Part shown: in pieces, positions 1 to 9,513 of the stretch
Position numbering within the stretch: position 1 is the stretch's first letter
Layout: each line of letters starts with the position of its first letter
Program-made: the position numbers and the translations under genes
DNA from: Rhodocyclaceae bacterium
Lineage (GTDB): Bacteria > Pseudomonadota > Gammaproteobacteria > Burkholderiales > Rhodocyclaceae
Assembly (NCBI GenBank): GCA_030652245.1
Contig: JAUSBB010000117.1
Span: 1 to 38,145 of the forward strand
Reading direction: 5' to 3'
DNA length: 38,145 bases
Notes under the pieces: generated by a model
What the model was told of the DNA's origin: nothing
Databases searched by the model: none
What the model saw: only the letters and a program-made list of their open reading frames with translations

Positions 1-24
1 TACATTGCCGCTACAGTGGCGCTG

Positions 25-81
25 GCGCCGTCCCCATCAACGCGGCGGGCCGGCTGGCGCCGTCCCGCCAGCGCCGACTTT
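25..81 (+). repeat. Dispersed repeat R1 copy A (long form, core 58-81), intergenic
   Basis: gcgccgtccccatcaacgcggcgggccggctggcgccgtcccgccagcgccgacttt; core CGCCGTCCCGCCAGCGCCGACTTT identical to copy C. Confidence 0.9.
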
Positions 82-86
82 CAAAT

Positions 87-2423
87 TCAACGCCGCATCT
101 GTATCTCGTCGATGTAACCGATCATTCCGGTGCGAATGGAGGCGGCGTTGCCTTCGTCGGTGTCGATGTGCATGGCGAGGCGGAAATTCGGGTTGACGCG
201 CACCACCACGTCGCCGTAGATCAACTCGCGGTCGCCTTCGATGCGCACGCGCACCACGTAGCGGTCGCGCAGGCCGCGCCGCATGGCATCCTCGGGCGAC
301 ATGTGGATGTGGCGCTGGGCGCAGATCACGCCATGCGTAATCGTGGTCGAACCATGGCTGCCTTCGAGCGTGAGGCCCGGCGTGTTGGCGAGGTCGCCGG
401 ATTCGCGGATCGGCGGCTGAATGCCGAGCTTGAACTGCTCGGTCATGGCGATTTCGACCTGGGTTTCCTTGCGCGTCGGCCCGAGCACGCGGACGTTGTC
501 GATCCGGCCCTTGGGTCCGATCAGATGCACCTTTTCGGCGCAGGCATACTGGCCCGGCTGCGACAGTTCGTGTTCCGGCGTGAGCTGGTGACCGGGGCCG
601 AACAACTTTTCCACGTCGGCCTGTGACAGATGCGCGTGGTGGGCGGAAATCTCGATGGGAATCGGCTCATCGGCAGCGGCGGCGGCGCCGCGGACGATCT
701 GGCTGCGCTCGGTGGCGCGCAGCGCTTCCCAGGCCACCAGCCGCTCGTCGTTGCTGGTGATGACGATGATCGTGACGGGCGAATCGTCGTTGGAGATCAC
801 GGCATGCGAAGCCACCGGCCCGAGGTTGCGGTTTTTTTCCTCGTCGAGCTTGATGCCCATGAATTCGAGTCCCTGGCAGGCCAGGCTCCGGACGGCGGCG
901 CTGGTCTCGCCGATCCTGCCGGTGAAAGCCAGCACGTCGATGCCGCCCATCGCCGCGACATAGGCGCCGATGGTCTTGCGAATCTGGTAGGCATAGGCGC
1001 GGTGCGCCAGCAAGGCCCGGTGATGCCCTTCGTTGGCGGCTTCCTCGATCTCGCGGATATCGCCGGAAATGCCGGAAATGCCCTTCAGGCCGCTTTCCGA
1101 ATTGATCAGGCGCGAGATTTCGGCGGGCGACATCTTGTAGTGTTCCATCAGATGAATCACCACCGCCGGGTCGAGATTGCCGGCGCGGTTCGCCATGATC
1201 AGGCCTTCGGAGGGCGTCAGCCCCATCGTCGTATCCACCGAGCGGCCATGGTCGATGGCGCACATCGACGAACCGATGCCCAGATGGCATGAAACGATTT
1301 CCAGTTCCGACAGGGGCCGCCGCGTCACTTCCGCCGACTTCAGCGACACATAACGATGCGAGGTGCCATGGAAGCCGTAGCGGCGGATGCCGTCCTTCTT
1401 GTAGTAATCATAGGGCAGACCGTACATGTAGGCGTAGGTCGGCAGCGTCTGGTGAAAGGCCGTGTCGAACACGGCAATGTGCGGCACGGCGGGAAGCGCC
1501 TGCATCGCCAGGCGAATGCCGTCGAGGTTCACCGGGTTGTGATAGGGCGCGAACACCGCCAGCGCCTCGATGTCTTGCATCACCTCCGGCGTGATCAGCG
1601 TCGAGCTGTAATACTTGCTGCCGCCATGCACGACGCGGTGGCCGACGACAACCACCTCTTGCGGCAGGAAGGCGAAACGCCCGCCGAGGCTGCCGATTTC
1701 GTCGAAGATCACCTTGAACAGATCGGCCAGCTCGAAATGCGGCCGGCTGCGTTCGATCGTCTCGCCGCCCGCGCAGAGCGTCACGCCGACCGTGTCGTTG
1801 TCGAGATCATGGAATACGCCATGCACGCCGCGGCGCTCATCCGCGGTGTCGTAGAGGCCAAAGCGGATCTGCGCGCGACCGACATTGAGCGCGAGAACAC
1901 AGCCCGGCGTTTCGGACTTGAGGCTCAACGCATAGGGGTCGGCCGCGTTCGCCACCGCACGGGAATAGCCCGCGCCACCGCCAGGATTGAGCGGATTGGC
2001 GGCGTTGGCCTTGACCCGCTCGGCCAGCAGGCGCGAGAGGAACATCACCGCCCTGGGCTGGGTGACGATATCGCGATTGAATACCGCCTGCGGAATCATC
2101 AGCACAAAGCAGCGGTTGCCGGCGATGATGTCGGTGACCGTCGGGTCGCCGGTCAGCAAGGACATCTCGCCGAAGACGGCGCCATCGTCGAGGGCGTCGA
2201 TGACGGCGCGTTCGCCGGTCGGCCCGGCCATCGACACATCGGCATGGCCCGACAACATCACCCCGAGGAACTGCCCGGCTTCGCCGCAGGAAATGATGGC
2301 TTCCTTGCCCTCGAAGGTACGTACCTCGCTGTCGGCGAGGATGGCGTCAATCTTTTCAGGGCTGTAACCGTCGAACAGCCGTACTTTTTCGATCAGGAAC
2401 TGCTTGATTTCGAGGGGAGTCAT
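87..2423 (-). CDS. Acetate/propionate kinase with N-terminal cyclic-nucleotide-binding-like domain and C-terminal PduL-type phosphotransacylase domain
   Basis: CNB-like FGEMSLLTG; acetokinase motifs (VVVGHRVVHGG, RRYGFHGTSHRYV, CHLGIGSSMCAI, FTGRIGE); PduL-like IEISAHHAHLS and CAQRHIHMSPEDA. Start MTPLEIKQ chosen over the upstream MLMRRI. Confidence 0.92.
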   Translation of the reverse strand: MTPLEIKQFLIEKVRLFDGYSPEKIDAILADSEVRTFEGKEAIISCGEAGQFLGVMLSGHADVSMAGPTGERAVIDALDDGAVFGEMSLLTGDPTVTDIIAGNRCFVLMIPQAVFNRDIVTQPRAVMFLSRLLAERVKANAANPLNPGGGAGYSRAVANAADPYALSLKSETPGCVLALNVGRAQIRFGLYDTADERRGVHGVFHDLDNDTVGVTLCAGGETIERSRPHFELADLFKVIFDEIGSLGGRFAFLPQEVVVVGHRVVHGGSKYYSSTLITPEVMQDIEALAVFAPYHNPVNLDGIRLAMQALPAVPHIAVFDTAFHQTLPTYAYMYGLPYDYYKKDGIRRYGFHGTSHRYVSLKSAEVTRRPLSELEIVSCHLGIGSSMCAIDHGRSVDTTMGLTPSEGLIMANRAGNLDPAVVIHLMEHYKMSPAEISRLINSESGLKGISGISGDIREIEEAANEGHHRALLAHRAYAYQIRKTIGAYVAAMGGIDVLAFTGRIGETSAAVRSLACQGLEFMGIKLDEEKNRNLGPVASHAVISNDDSPVTIIVITSNDERLVAWEALRATERSQIVRGAAAAADEPIPIEISAHHAHLSQADVEKLFGPGHQLTPEHELSQPGQYACAEKVHLIGPKGRIDNVRVLGPTRKETQVEIAMTEQFKLGIQPPIRESGDLANTPGLTLEGSHGSTTITHGVICAQRHIHMSPEDAMRRGLRDRYVVRVRIEGDRELIYGDVVVRVNPNFRLAMHIDTDEGNAASIRTGMIGYIDEIQMRR

Positions 2424-2528
2424 GATTCGTCTCATCAACATTCACCGGCTGAGTATGGCACAGGAAGACGATTTATGTTGCAGCGCAACAGGGCAAATGC
2501 CGCGAAATCGCCGTGTTAACATGCCGCG

Positions 2529-3530
2529 ATGCAACTCACCCTGTTGGTCCCCGGCCTGCTGCTGCCGGACGCCATTCGCACCGATACCGTCTTCGACCTG
2601 AGCGCGCCCGCGCTCTCCCTCTTGCTGGGTCGCGGACAGCGCCGCGAGCTCACCCCCGACTGGCTGGCCGGCGCCTTTGGACTTTCTCCGCCCCTGCCGG
2701 CGGCGGCACTGCGCAAAGTCGGCGCTGGCGAGACGGCATTGGGCAACTGGCTCTGCCTCGACCCCGTACATTTACAGGTCGCGCGTGAGGGTATATCGCT
2801 CGCCGATCCGGCGCGGCTGGAGTTGACCGCCGCGGAAGCCGCCGCGCTGATCGAGGCTATCAGGCCGCTGTTCGCCGACTGGGGCACGCTTTCGGCCTCC
2901 GCGCCTGCGTACTGGGAGCTTGCGTTGAAGAAATCGCTGGCGCTAACGACCTGCCCGTTATCTGATGCCATCAGCCGGTCGGTCGACCCCGGTCTGCCCG
3001 GCGGCCCCGACGGCCAAGCCTGGCGTCGACTAATCGCCGAGGCGCAAACGATCATGCACAACCACCCCGTCAATCGCACCCGCGACGGACTCGGCCAGCC
3101 GCTGATCAACAGCCTGTGGCCCTGGGGATTCGGCAGCCTTCCCGACGCGGTGCAGGCTAATTTCAACGTCGTCTGGAGCAACGACCCGGTACTGGCCGGT
3201 TTGTGCACCCTGGCCAACCTGCCCTACCTGGCGCCCCCGGAACGCTTCCAGCCCGCCAGCGGTCGCGTCCTCGCCATCGTTGATAGCCTGGAGCATCCGG
3301 CCAGAACCTTTGATGCCCTGGCCTGGCGCAATGCCCTGCTGGACTTCGAGCGCAACTGGATTGTCCCGGGCCTGGCCAGTCTGAAGAAGCGCGAATGTCG
3401 CGAGCTGCGCGTGATCGGCGCGAGCATCCCGGGGGCTGCCGACGTTGCGCGGACCGTCGCGTTTTCGCTCACCCGCGGCGAACATTGGCAGCTCTGGAAA
3501 CGGCCGCGCCCGCTGACGGCACTGGCATGA
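2529..3530 (+). CDS. RpfE-like / phosphoglycerate-mutase-like conserved protein upstream of recJ
   Basis: 333 aa ORF; stop overlaps recJ start (ATGA); position next to recJ matches the rpfE neighbourhood. Confidence 0.6.
   Translation: MQLTLLVPGLLLPDAIRTDTVFDLSAPALSLLLGRGQRRELTPDWLAGAFGLSPPLPAAALRKVGAGETALGNWLCLDPVHLQVAREGISLADPARLELTAAEAAALIEAIRPLFADWGTLSASAPAYWELALKKSLALTTCPLSDAISRSVDPGLPGGPDGQAWRRLIAEAQTIMHNHPVNRTRDGLGQPLINSLWPWGFGSLPDAVQANFNVVWSNDPVLAGLCTLANLPYLAPPERFQPASGRVLAIVDSLEHPARTFDALAWRNALLDFERNWIVPGLASLKKRECRELRVIGASIPGAADVARTVAFSLTRGEHWQLWKRPRPLTALA
2715..2738 (-). repeat. Dispersed repeat R1 copy B (core), inside the RpfE-like CDS
   Basis: aaagtcggcgctggcgagacggca; translates as KVGAGETA. 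Confidence 0.9.
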
Positions 3531-5227
3531 CGCAAATTTCAGTGCGCTCCGTGCCGCAACGCGCGCGGCTGATGCTCGAACAAGCAGGCGTCCATCCGCT
3601 GCTCGCGCGCCTCTATGCCGCACGTGGCGTCTTGGGTGCTGACGAACTCGAAACCAACCTCTCCGGGCTGTTGCCGCCCGAACAACTCAAAGGCATCGAC
3701 CGCGCCGCGACGCTGCTGGCCGATGCCATCGCCGCGCGGCAGAAAATTCTCATCGTCGCCGACTACGACTGCGACGGCGCCACCGCCTGCGCCGTCGGGC
3801 TGCGCGCCTTGCGCGCCATGGGCGGGATTGTCGACTACCTCGTGCCCAACCGCTTCGAGACCGGCTACGGACTGTCGCCCGAGGTCGTGCAACTCGCGGC
3901 CACCATGCGGCCCGACCTGCTCATCACCGTCGACAACGGCATCGCCAGCGTCGCGGGCGTGGCCGCCGCCAAACAGCTCGGCATGACGGTGATCGTCACC
4001 GACCACCATCTGCCCGGCGACGAATTGCCGGCGGCGGATGCCATCGTCAATCCCAACCAGCCCGGCTGCCGTTTTCCCAGCAAGAGCATTGCCGGCGTGG
4101 GCGTGATGTTTTACGTCGCGCTCGCCACCCGCGCAGAACTCAGAAAACGCGGCGCCTTTGCCGACCGCACCGAACCCAATCTCGCCGCCCTGCTCGACCT
4201 CGTCGCGCTCGGCACCGTCGCCGATGTCGTGGCGCTCGATCGCAACAACCGCATCCTCGTCGCGCAAGGGCTGGCGCGCATCCGCCAGCGCAAAGTGCAA
4301 GCCGGCATCGCCGCCCTGTTGCAGGTGGCCGGACGCGAGGCGGCACGCGCTTCCACCTTCGACCTCGGCTTCGCCATCGGCCCGCGCCTGAATGCCGCCG
4401 GCCGACTGGCCGACATGAGCCTCGGCATCGAGTGTCTCGTCACCGACGACCTGGGGCGCGCGCTCAACATCGCGCAGGAACTCGACGCCATCAACCAACA
4501 ACGCCGCGCCATCGAAGCCGACATGCAGGCCGCGGCGGCCATCCAGCTCGAAGACATCGACCATGGTGGCCGCGCCAGCCTCACCCTGTTCGATCCCGAC
4601 TGGCACCAAGGCGTCATCGGCATTCTCGCCGGTCGCGTCAAGGAAAAACTGCATCGGCCCACCGTCGTCTTCGCCCGCGCCGGTGACGAACAAAATGGCG
4701 AGCTGCGCGGCTCGGGCCGCTCCATTCCCGGATTGCATCTGCGCGACGCGCTCGATCTGGTCGCCAAGCGCCGCCCCGGACTCATCCTGCGCTTCGGCGG
4801 CCACGCCGCCGCCGCCGGTCTGGCGATCAGGGAAAACGATCTGGCGGACTTCACGGCCGCCTTCGAGGCCATCGCCCGCGCCCTGCTCTCCCCGGCCGCG
4901 CTCACGCGCAGCCACGAAACCGACGGCCCGCTCGAAGCCGGTTATTACAGCCTGACGCCGGCCCGCCTGCTCGCCGCCGCCATCTGGGGCCAGGGTTTCC
5001 CCGCCCCGCTGTTCGCCGACCAGTTCGAGGTCGTGCAGCAACGCCTGCTGAAAGACAAGCACCTCAAGCTCACGCTAAAAAAAGGCAACACGCGTCTGGA
5101 CGCCATCCGCTTCAACCACCCTGACGCAGCCCCCGACCGCATCCACGCCGCATTCCGGCTGGATATCAACGAATGGCAGGGCGAAGCGAAAGTGCAACTG
5201 GTGCTGGAGCACTTCGAAGCGGCATGA
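3527..5227 (+). CDS. recJ: Single-stranded-DNA-specific exonuclease RecJ
   Basis: DHH motifs DYDCDGATA and DHHLPGDELP; start MTQISVRSVPQRA. Confidence 0.95.
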   Translation: MTQISVRSVPQRARLMLEQAGVHPLLARLYAARGVLGADELETNLSGLLPPEQLKGIDRAATLLADAIAARQKILIVADYDCDGATACAVGLRALRAMGGIVDYLVPNRFETGYGLSPEVVQLAATMRPDLLITVDNGIASVAGVAAAKQLGMTVIVTDHHLPGDELPAADAIVNPNQPGCRFPSKSIAGVGVMFYVALATRAELRKRGAFADRTEPNLAALLDLVALGTVADVVALDRNNRILVAQGLARIRQRKVQAGIAALLQVAGREAARASTFDLGFAIGPRLNAAGRLADMSLGIECLVTDDLGRALNIAQELDAINQQRRAIEADMQAAAAIQLEDIDHGGRASLTLFDPDWHQGVIGILAGRVKEKLHRPTVVFARAGDEQNGELRGSGRSIPGLHLRDALDLVAKRRPGLILRFGGHAAAAGLAIRENDLADFTAAFEAIARALLSPAALTRSHETDGPLEAGYYSLTPARLLAAAIWGQGFPAPLFADQFEVVQQRLLKDKHLKLTLKKGNTRLDAIRFNHPDAAPDRIHAAFRLDINEWQGEAKVQLVLEHFEAA

Positions 5228-5314
5228 GACATGCGGTGCGTGACGGCAGTCCCGCAACCACCGCTTGACTTCACCTTCCCCCGCCATAGAATGGATGCAC
5301 ATTGTTGCACACCG

Positions 5315-5328
5315 TTCAGTATACTGAA
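5315..5328. promoter_or_regulatory. Perfect 14-bp palindrome TTCAGTATACTGAA upstream of mmsA, candidate operator
   Basis: Self-complementary sequence 37 nt before the mmsA start codon. Confidence 0.5.
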
Positions 5329-5364
5329 TTAGCGATCTCCCGGAACCACACAGAGGAAGACCCC

Positions 5365-6888
5365 ATGACCACCCGGCTTGACGACACACCTCAACCGCGC
5401 CAGCTCGCGCACTTCATCAATGGCAAACCGCACGCTGGCGACGGGCGGCGCTGGGGCGACATTTTCAATCCGGCGACGGGCGCCGTGACGGCGCAGGTGC
5501 CGCTGGGCAGCGCAAGCGACGTCGACGCGGCGCTCCAGGCGGCCACGGCGGCATTGCCCGGTTGGGCCGACACCACGCCGCTACGCCGCGCCCGCATCCT
5601 GTTCAAGTTCAAGGAACTCCTGGAAAAGAACGCCGACGAGATCGCCGCGCAAATCACCCACGAGCACGGCAAGGTGCTGTCCGACGCCAAGGGGGAACTG
5701 ACGCGCGGGATCGAGGTCGTCGAGTTCGCCTGCGGCATTCCCCACCTGCTCAAGGGTGAATATTCAGATCAGGTCGGTAGCGGTGTCGATAGCTGGTCGA
5801 TCCGGCAGCCGGTCGGTGTCTGCGCCGGCATCACGCCCTTCAACTTCCCGGTGATGGTGCCGATGTGGATGTTCCCGGTGGCGCTGGCTTGCGGCAACAC
5901 CTTCATCCTCAAGCCTTCCGAACGCGACCCGTCGCCGAGCCTGATGCTGGCCGAACTGCTGCGCGAAGCCGGCCTGCCCGACGGGGTGTTCAACGTCGTG
6001 CATGGCGACAAAACCGTGGTCGATGCGCTGCTGACCGATCCGCGCGTGGCGGCCGTCAGCTTTGTCGGCTCGACGCCGATCGCCCAATACATTTATGCCA
6101 CCGGCACCGCGCACGGCAAGCGCGTCCAGGCGCTGGGCGGCGCGAAAAACCACATGGTGGTGATGCCCGACGCCGATCTCGACCAGACGGTCGAGGCCCT
6201 GCTGGGCGCCGCCTACGGATCGGCCGGGGAACGCTGCATGGCGATTTCCGTTGCGGTGGCGGTCGGTGAGATTGCCGACACGCTGGTCACGCGCATGGCC
6301 GAAAAGACGCGGAGCTTGCGCATCGGCCCGGGCGTCGATCCCGCCGCCGACATGGGGCCGCTCGTCACCCGCGCGCATTATGACAAGGTCAAGGCTTACG
6401 TAGACCAGGGCGTCAAGGAAGGCGCCAAGCTGGTCGTCGATGGCCGGTCATTCAAGGTTCCAGGCCACGAAGGCGGCTTCTTCCTCGGCGGCTGCCTGTT
6501 TGACAAGGTCAAGGCGTCGATGCGCATCTACCAGGAGGAAATCTTCGGCCCGGTGCTGGCGGTAGTGCGCGTGCCGGATCTCGACGCGGCGATCGGCCTC
6601 ATCAACGCCCACGAGTTCGGCAATGGCGTCGCTGTATTCACCCGCAGCGGCAACACGGCGCGCGAATTCTCGCGGCGCATTTCTGTCGGCATGGTTGGCA
6701 TCAATGTGCCGATCCCCGTGCCGATGGCCTTCCACAGCTTTGGCGGCTGGAAGCACTCGCTGTTCGGCGATCACGCCATTCACGGCCCCGAGGGCATACG
6801 CTTCTACACGCGGCTGAAGACCATGACGGCGCGCTGGCCACAGGCCGGCGAACTGTCGGCCAACGCCTTCATCATGCCGACGCACTGA
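5365..6888 (+). CDS. mmsA: CoA-acylating methylmalonate-semialdehyde dehydrogenase
   Basis: ALDH fold; [11 protein letters not shown] catalytic Cys; [23 protein letters not shown] typical of MmsA. Confidence 0.92.
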   Translation: MTTRLDDTPQPRQLAHFINGKPHAGDGRRWGDIFNPATGAVTAQVPLGSASDVDAALQAATAALPGWADTTPLRRARILFKFKELLEKNADEIAAQITHEHGKVLSDAKGELTRGIEVVEFACGIPHLLKGEYSDQVGSGVDSWSIRQPVGVCAGITPFNFPVMVPMWMFPVALACGNTFILKPSERDPSPSLMLAELLREAGLPDGVFNVVHGDKTVVDALLTDPRVAAVSFVGSTPIAQYIYATGTAHGKRVQALGGAKNHMVVMPDADLDQTVEALLGAAYGSAGERCMAISVAVAVGEIADTLVTRMAEKTRSLRIGPGVDPAADMGPLVTRAHYDKVKAYVDQGVKEGAKLVVDGRSFKVPGHEGGFFLGGCLFDKVKASMRIYQEEIFGPVLAVVRVPDLDAAIGLINAHEFGNGVAVFTRSGNTAREFSRRISVGMVGINVPIPVPMAFHSFGGWKHSLFGDHAIHGPEGIRFYTRLKTMTARWPQAGELSANAFIMPTH

Positions 6889-6913
6889 CCGGAGCGCGCC
6901 ACGCCAGGGAAAC

Positions 6914-7894
6914 TCAGGCGCCGAGCACTTCCGGATTAAGCAGGTTGGGCGGGCGCTGCCCGGACAGCGCCGCGATCAGGTTATCGGCGGCGAGCATGGC
7001 CATGCTCATCCGCGTCGCCCGCGAGGACGAGCCGATATGTGGCGTCAGCACGACGTTGTCGAGCCCGCAGAACCGCTTGTCCAGCGCGGGTTCGTTCTCG
7101 AACACGTCGAGCGCGGCACCGGCGATCTGTTGCTGTTGCAAGGCCGCGATCAGGGCCGCATCGTCGACAATGCCGCCGCGCGCCACGTTGATCAGATGGG
7201 CGGTCGGCTTCATCAACGCCAGTTCTGCCGCGCCAATGGCGTGATGCGTCGCCGGCGAATAGGGCAGCAGCAGCACCAGAAAATCCGCTTGCCGCAACAG
7301 AGCTTCCTTCTCCACCCATGCAGCGCGGCAGGCGCGCTCGTCGGCCGCGGCCAGCCGCGTGCGGTTGTGGTAGATCACCCGCATCTCGAAACCAGCGGCG
7401 CGGCGGGCCACGGCCTGGCCGATACGGCCCATCCCGAGGATGCCCAGCGTGGCATGGTGGACATCGTTGCCGAACCAGCCGTCGTGGAATTTCCAGCCCA
7501 ACCATTCCCCGGCGCGCACCCATTTGTCGGCGCTGACAATACGGCGCGCCGATGACATGATCAGCGCCCAGGCCATGTCGGCGGTAGTGTCGTCGAGCAC
7601 GCCGGGCGTGTTGGTCGCCATGACACCGGCCTGCGTGATCGCGGCGAGATCAAAGTTGTTGTAGCCGACGGCGACGTTGCAGACCGCCTTGAGGCCGGGC
7701 GCACCGGCCAGCACCGCCGCGTCGATGCGATCGGACAGCAGGGTGATGGCGCCCTGCTTGTCGGCCAGACGCGCCGCCAACTGCGCCGGCGGCAATGCCG
7801 CGTCTACATCGTGATAATCGACCTCGAAATGCGCGCCAAGACGCTCGATCACTTCCGGAAAAACCGCGCGACTGACCAAAACCTTAGCCTTCAT
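6914..7894 (-). CDS. 2-hydroxyacid dehydrogenase (glyoxylate/hydroxypyruvate reductase type)
   Basis: LGILGMGRIGQAVARR; NVARGGIVDDAAL; PHIGSSSRATR. Confidence 0.9.
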   Translation of the reverse strand: MKAKVLVSRAVFPEVIERLGAHFEVDYHDVDAALPPAQLAARLADKQGAITLLSDRIDAAVLAGAPGLKAVCNVAVGYNNFDLAAITQAGVMATNTPGVLDDTTADMAWALIMSSARRIVSADKWVRAGEWLGWKFHDGWFGNDVHHATLGILGMGRIGQAVARRAAGFEMRVIYHNRTRLAAADERACRAAWVEKEALLRQADFLVLLLPYSPATHHAIGAAELALMKPTAHLINVARGGIVDDAALIAALQQQQIAGAALDVFENEPALDKRFCGLDNVVLTPHIGSSSRATRMSMAMLAADNLIAALSGQRPPNLLNPEVLGA

Positions 7895-7944
7895 TTCGCC
7901 GTCTCCGCCTCAAGAAACACGCCGGACGGCCCCAAGTGTTTCTA

Positions 7945-7990
7945 GGCCCCCTGGGGGGAGAAAGCCGCGTAGCGGCTTTTACGGGGGGGC
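7945..7990. terminator. Nested hairpin, likely intergenic terminator
   Basis: Perfect stem AAAGCCGC-GTA-GCGGCTTT (7961-7979) inside flanking ggccccc / gggggggc arms. Confidence 0.65.
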
Positions 7991-7993
7991 TCA

Positions 7994-8158
7994 TTATTCC
8001 TTGCCGCGCAGTTGCTCGATGAATTCGTAGACCGCCATCGCCGCGCCAATCAGCACCACCAGGGTCAGCGCGACGCTCTTGAGCTTGAGCACCGGCGGGG
8101 CCAGAAACGCCAGCAGCGCGACCAGGCCGACCAGGCCCATTAATAATTTGATATTCAT
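7994..8158 (-). CDS. Small (54 aa) hydrophobic membrane protein
   Basis: Hand translation MNIKLLMGLVGLVALLAFLAPPVLKLKSVALTLVVLIGAAMAVYEFIEQLRGKE; below the length cut-off of the supplied ORF track. Confidence 0.7.
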   Translation of the reverse strand: MNIKLLMGLVGLVALLAFLAPPVLKLKSVALTLVVLIGAAMAVYEFIEQLRGKE

Positions 8159-8186
8159 GAAAGCATCCCTTCTTTCTTGTTTCTCG

Positions 8187-9512
8187 TTAGCCGACTACTT
8201 CAACCAACCAGCGCGCGGTGCGCAGCAGTCGCGCGTCGTCGCCAATCCGGCCGACCAGTTGCACTCCCACCGGCAAACCATTGCCCGCCTGCAACAGGGG
8301 CAGGCTGATCGCCGGCATGCCGCAAAATGTCCAGAGCGTGCAGAACAGCGGGCTACCAGTCGAATCCAGGCCATGCGGTGCCGCCCCTGGCACCGCCGGG
8401 GTCAGGATGGCGTCATAACGGTCGAAGACCTCGTCGAGTCCTTCGGTCACCACGGGAATGCGCGCCAGGGCCTGCAGGTAATCGACCGCCGTGGTGGCGC
8501 GCCCGCGCTCCAGTTGCTCGCGCAGCGTGGCCGACAACTGGTCGGCGCCGCGTTCGTATTCAGTCGCGTAGTTGGCCGCGATATCCGCCTCCATGACGGT
8601 CTTGTGCCAGTCGAGCGCCTTGGCGGCCGACTCCGGCAGCACGAATTCGCCGACCTGTTCGCCCAGATGTGCGACCAGCTCGCCAAAGCCTTCCCGCGCG
8701 TCGGCGTCCTGCTGCAACCACCACGGCGTCTTGATCAACGCCAGCTTGGGTGGCATGGGTGGCGCCGCTTCGCAAACTTGCAGCAGGGGCAGCCTGGCGC
8801 GCGGCTGCATGCCCGGCGCGTCGGCGTCGTAGGCCGCCAGCACCTCGCCCAGCAGGGCGATGTCCTCGACGCTGCGGGCAAAGCAACCCGGCTGATCGAG
8901 ATGCTCCGACTGGCGCAGGATGCCCTGGCAGGAGATCAGGCCACGCGTTGGCTTGAAGCCGAACACGCCGCAAAAGGCGGCCGGCCGGATCGTCGAGCCA
9001 TTGGTCTGCGTGCCCAGCGCCAGCGGCACCATGCCGGAGGCCACCGCAGCGGCGGAGCCGCTCGACGAGCCGCCGGGCGTGTGCTCGGGATTGTGCGGAT
9101 TGCGCGTCTTGCCCGGCGCATAGGTGGCCAACTCGGTGGTCACCGTCTTGCCCATGATCACCGCGCCGGCGCTGCGCAGCAGTTCAACCACCTTGGCGTC
9201 GTGCCAGGGCATGCGCCCGGCATGGAGCGGCGTGCCGTCCTCGGTCGGCATGTCGCCGGTGTCGATGATGTCCTTGATGCCGACCGGCACGCCGTGTAGC
9301 GGCCCGAGCGGCTTGCCGGCGGCGCGCCATTCGTCGGCGCGGCGCGCCTGCCCCAAGGCATGCTGCGGATCGAAATAGGTCCAGGCTTGCACATCCGGCT
9401 CGCGCGCCTCGATCTGCTTGATACAGGCTTGCACCAAGTCCTCGGCGGAAAACAACCCGTCTCGGATGCCCTGGGCCGCCTGGCGCGCGGAGAGCCAGTT
9501 CAATTGCGTCAT
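8187..9512 (-). CDS. Amidase (amidase signature family)
   Basis: PGGSSSGSAAAVASGMVPLALGTQTNGSTIRPAAFCG; start MTQLNWLSA overlapping the dctM stop. Confidence 0.92.
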   Translation of the reverse strand: MTQLNWLSARQAAQGIRDGLFSAEDLVQACIKQIEAREPDVQAWTYFDPQHALGQARRADEWRAAGKPLGPLHGVPVGIKDIIDTGDMPTEDGTPLHAGRMPWHDAKVVELLRSAGAVIMGKTVTTELATYAPGKTRNPHNPEHTPGGSSSGSAAAVASGMVPLALGTQTNGSTIRPAAFCGVFGFKPTRGLISCQGILRQSEHLDQPGCFARSVEDIALLGEVLAAYDADAPGMQPRARLPLLQVCEAAPPMPPKLALIKTPWWLQQDADAREGFGELVAHLGEQVGEFVLPESAAKALDWHKTVMEADIAANYATEYERGADQLSATLREQLERGRATTAVDYLQALARIPVVTEGLDEVFDRYDAILTPAVPGAAPHGLDSTGSPLFCTLWTFCGMPAISLPLLQAGNGLPVGVQLVGRIGDDARLLRTARWLVEVVG

Positions 9513-9513
9513 A

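Noticed and set aside
1356-2519. 387-aa plus-strand ORF opposite the acetate kinase fusion
   Set aside because: Shadow ORF of a conserved gene; no recognisable motif.
3539-5062. 507-aa minus-strand ORF opposite recJ
   Set aside because: Antisense to RecJ with intact DHH motifs; biased composition.
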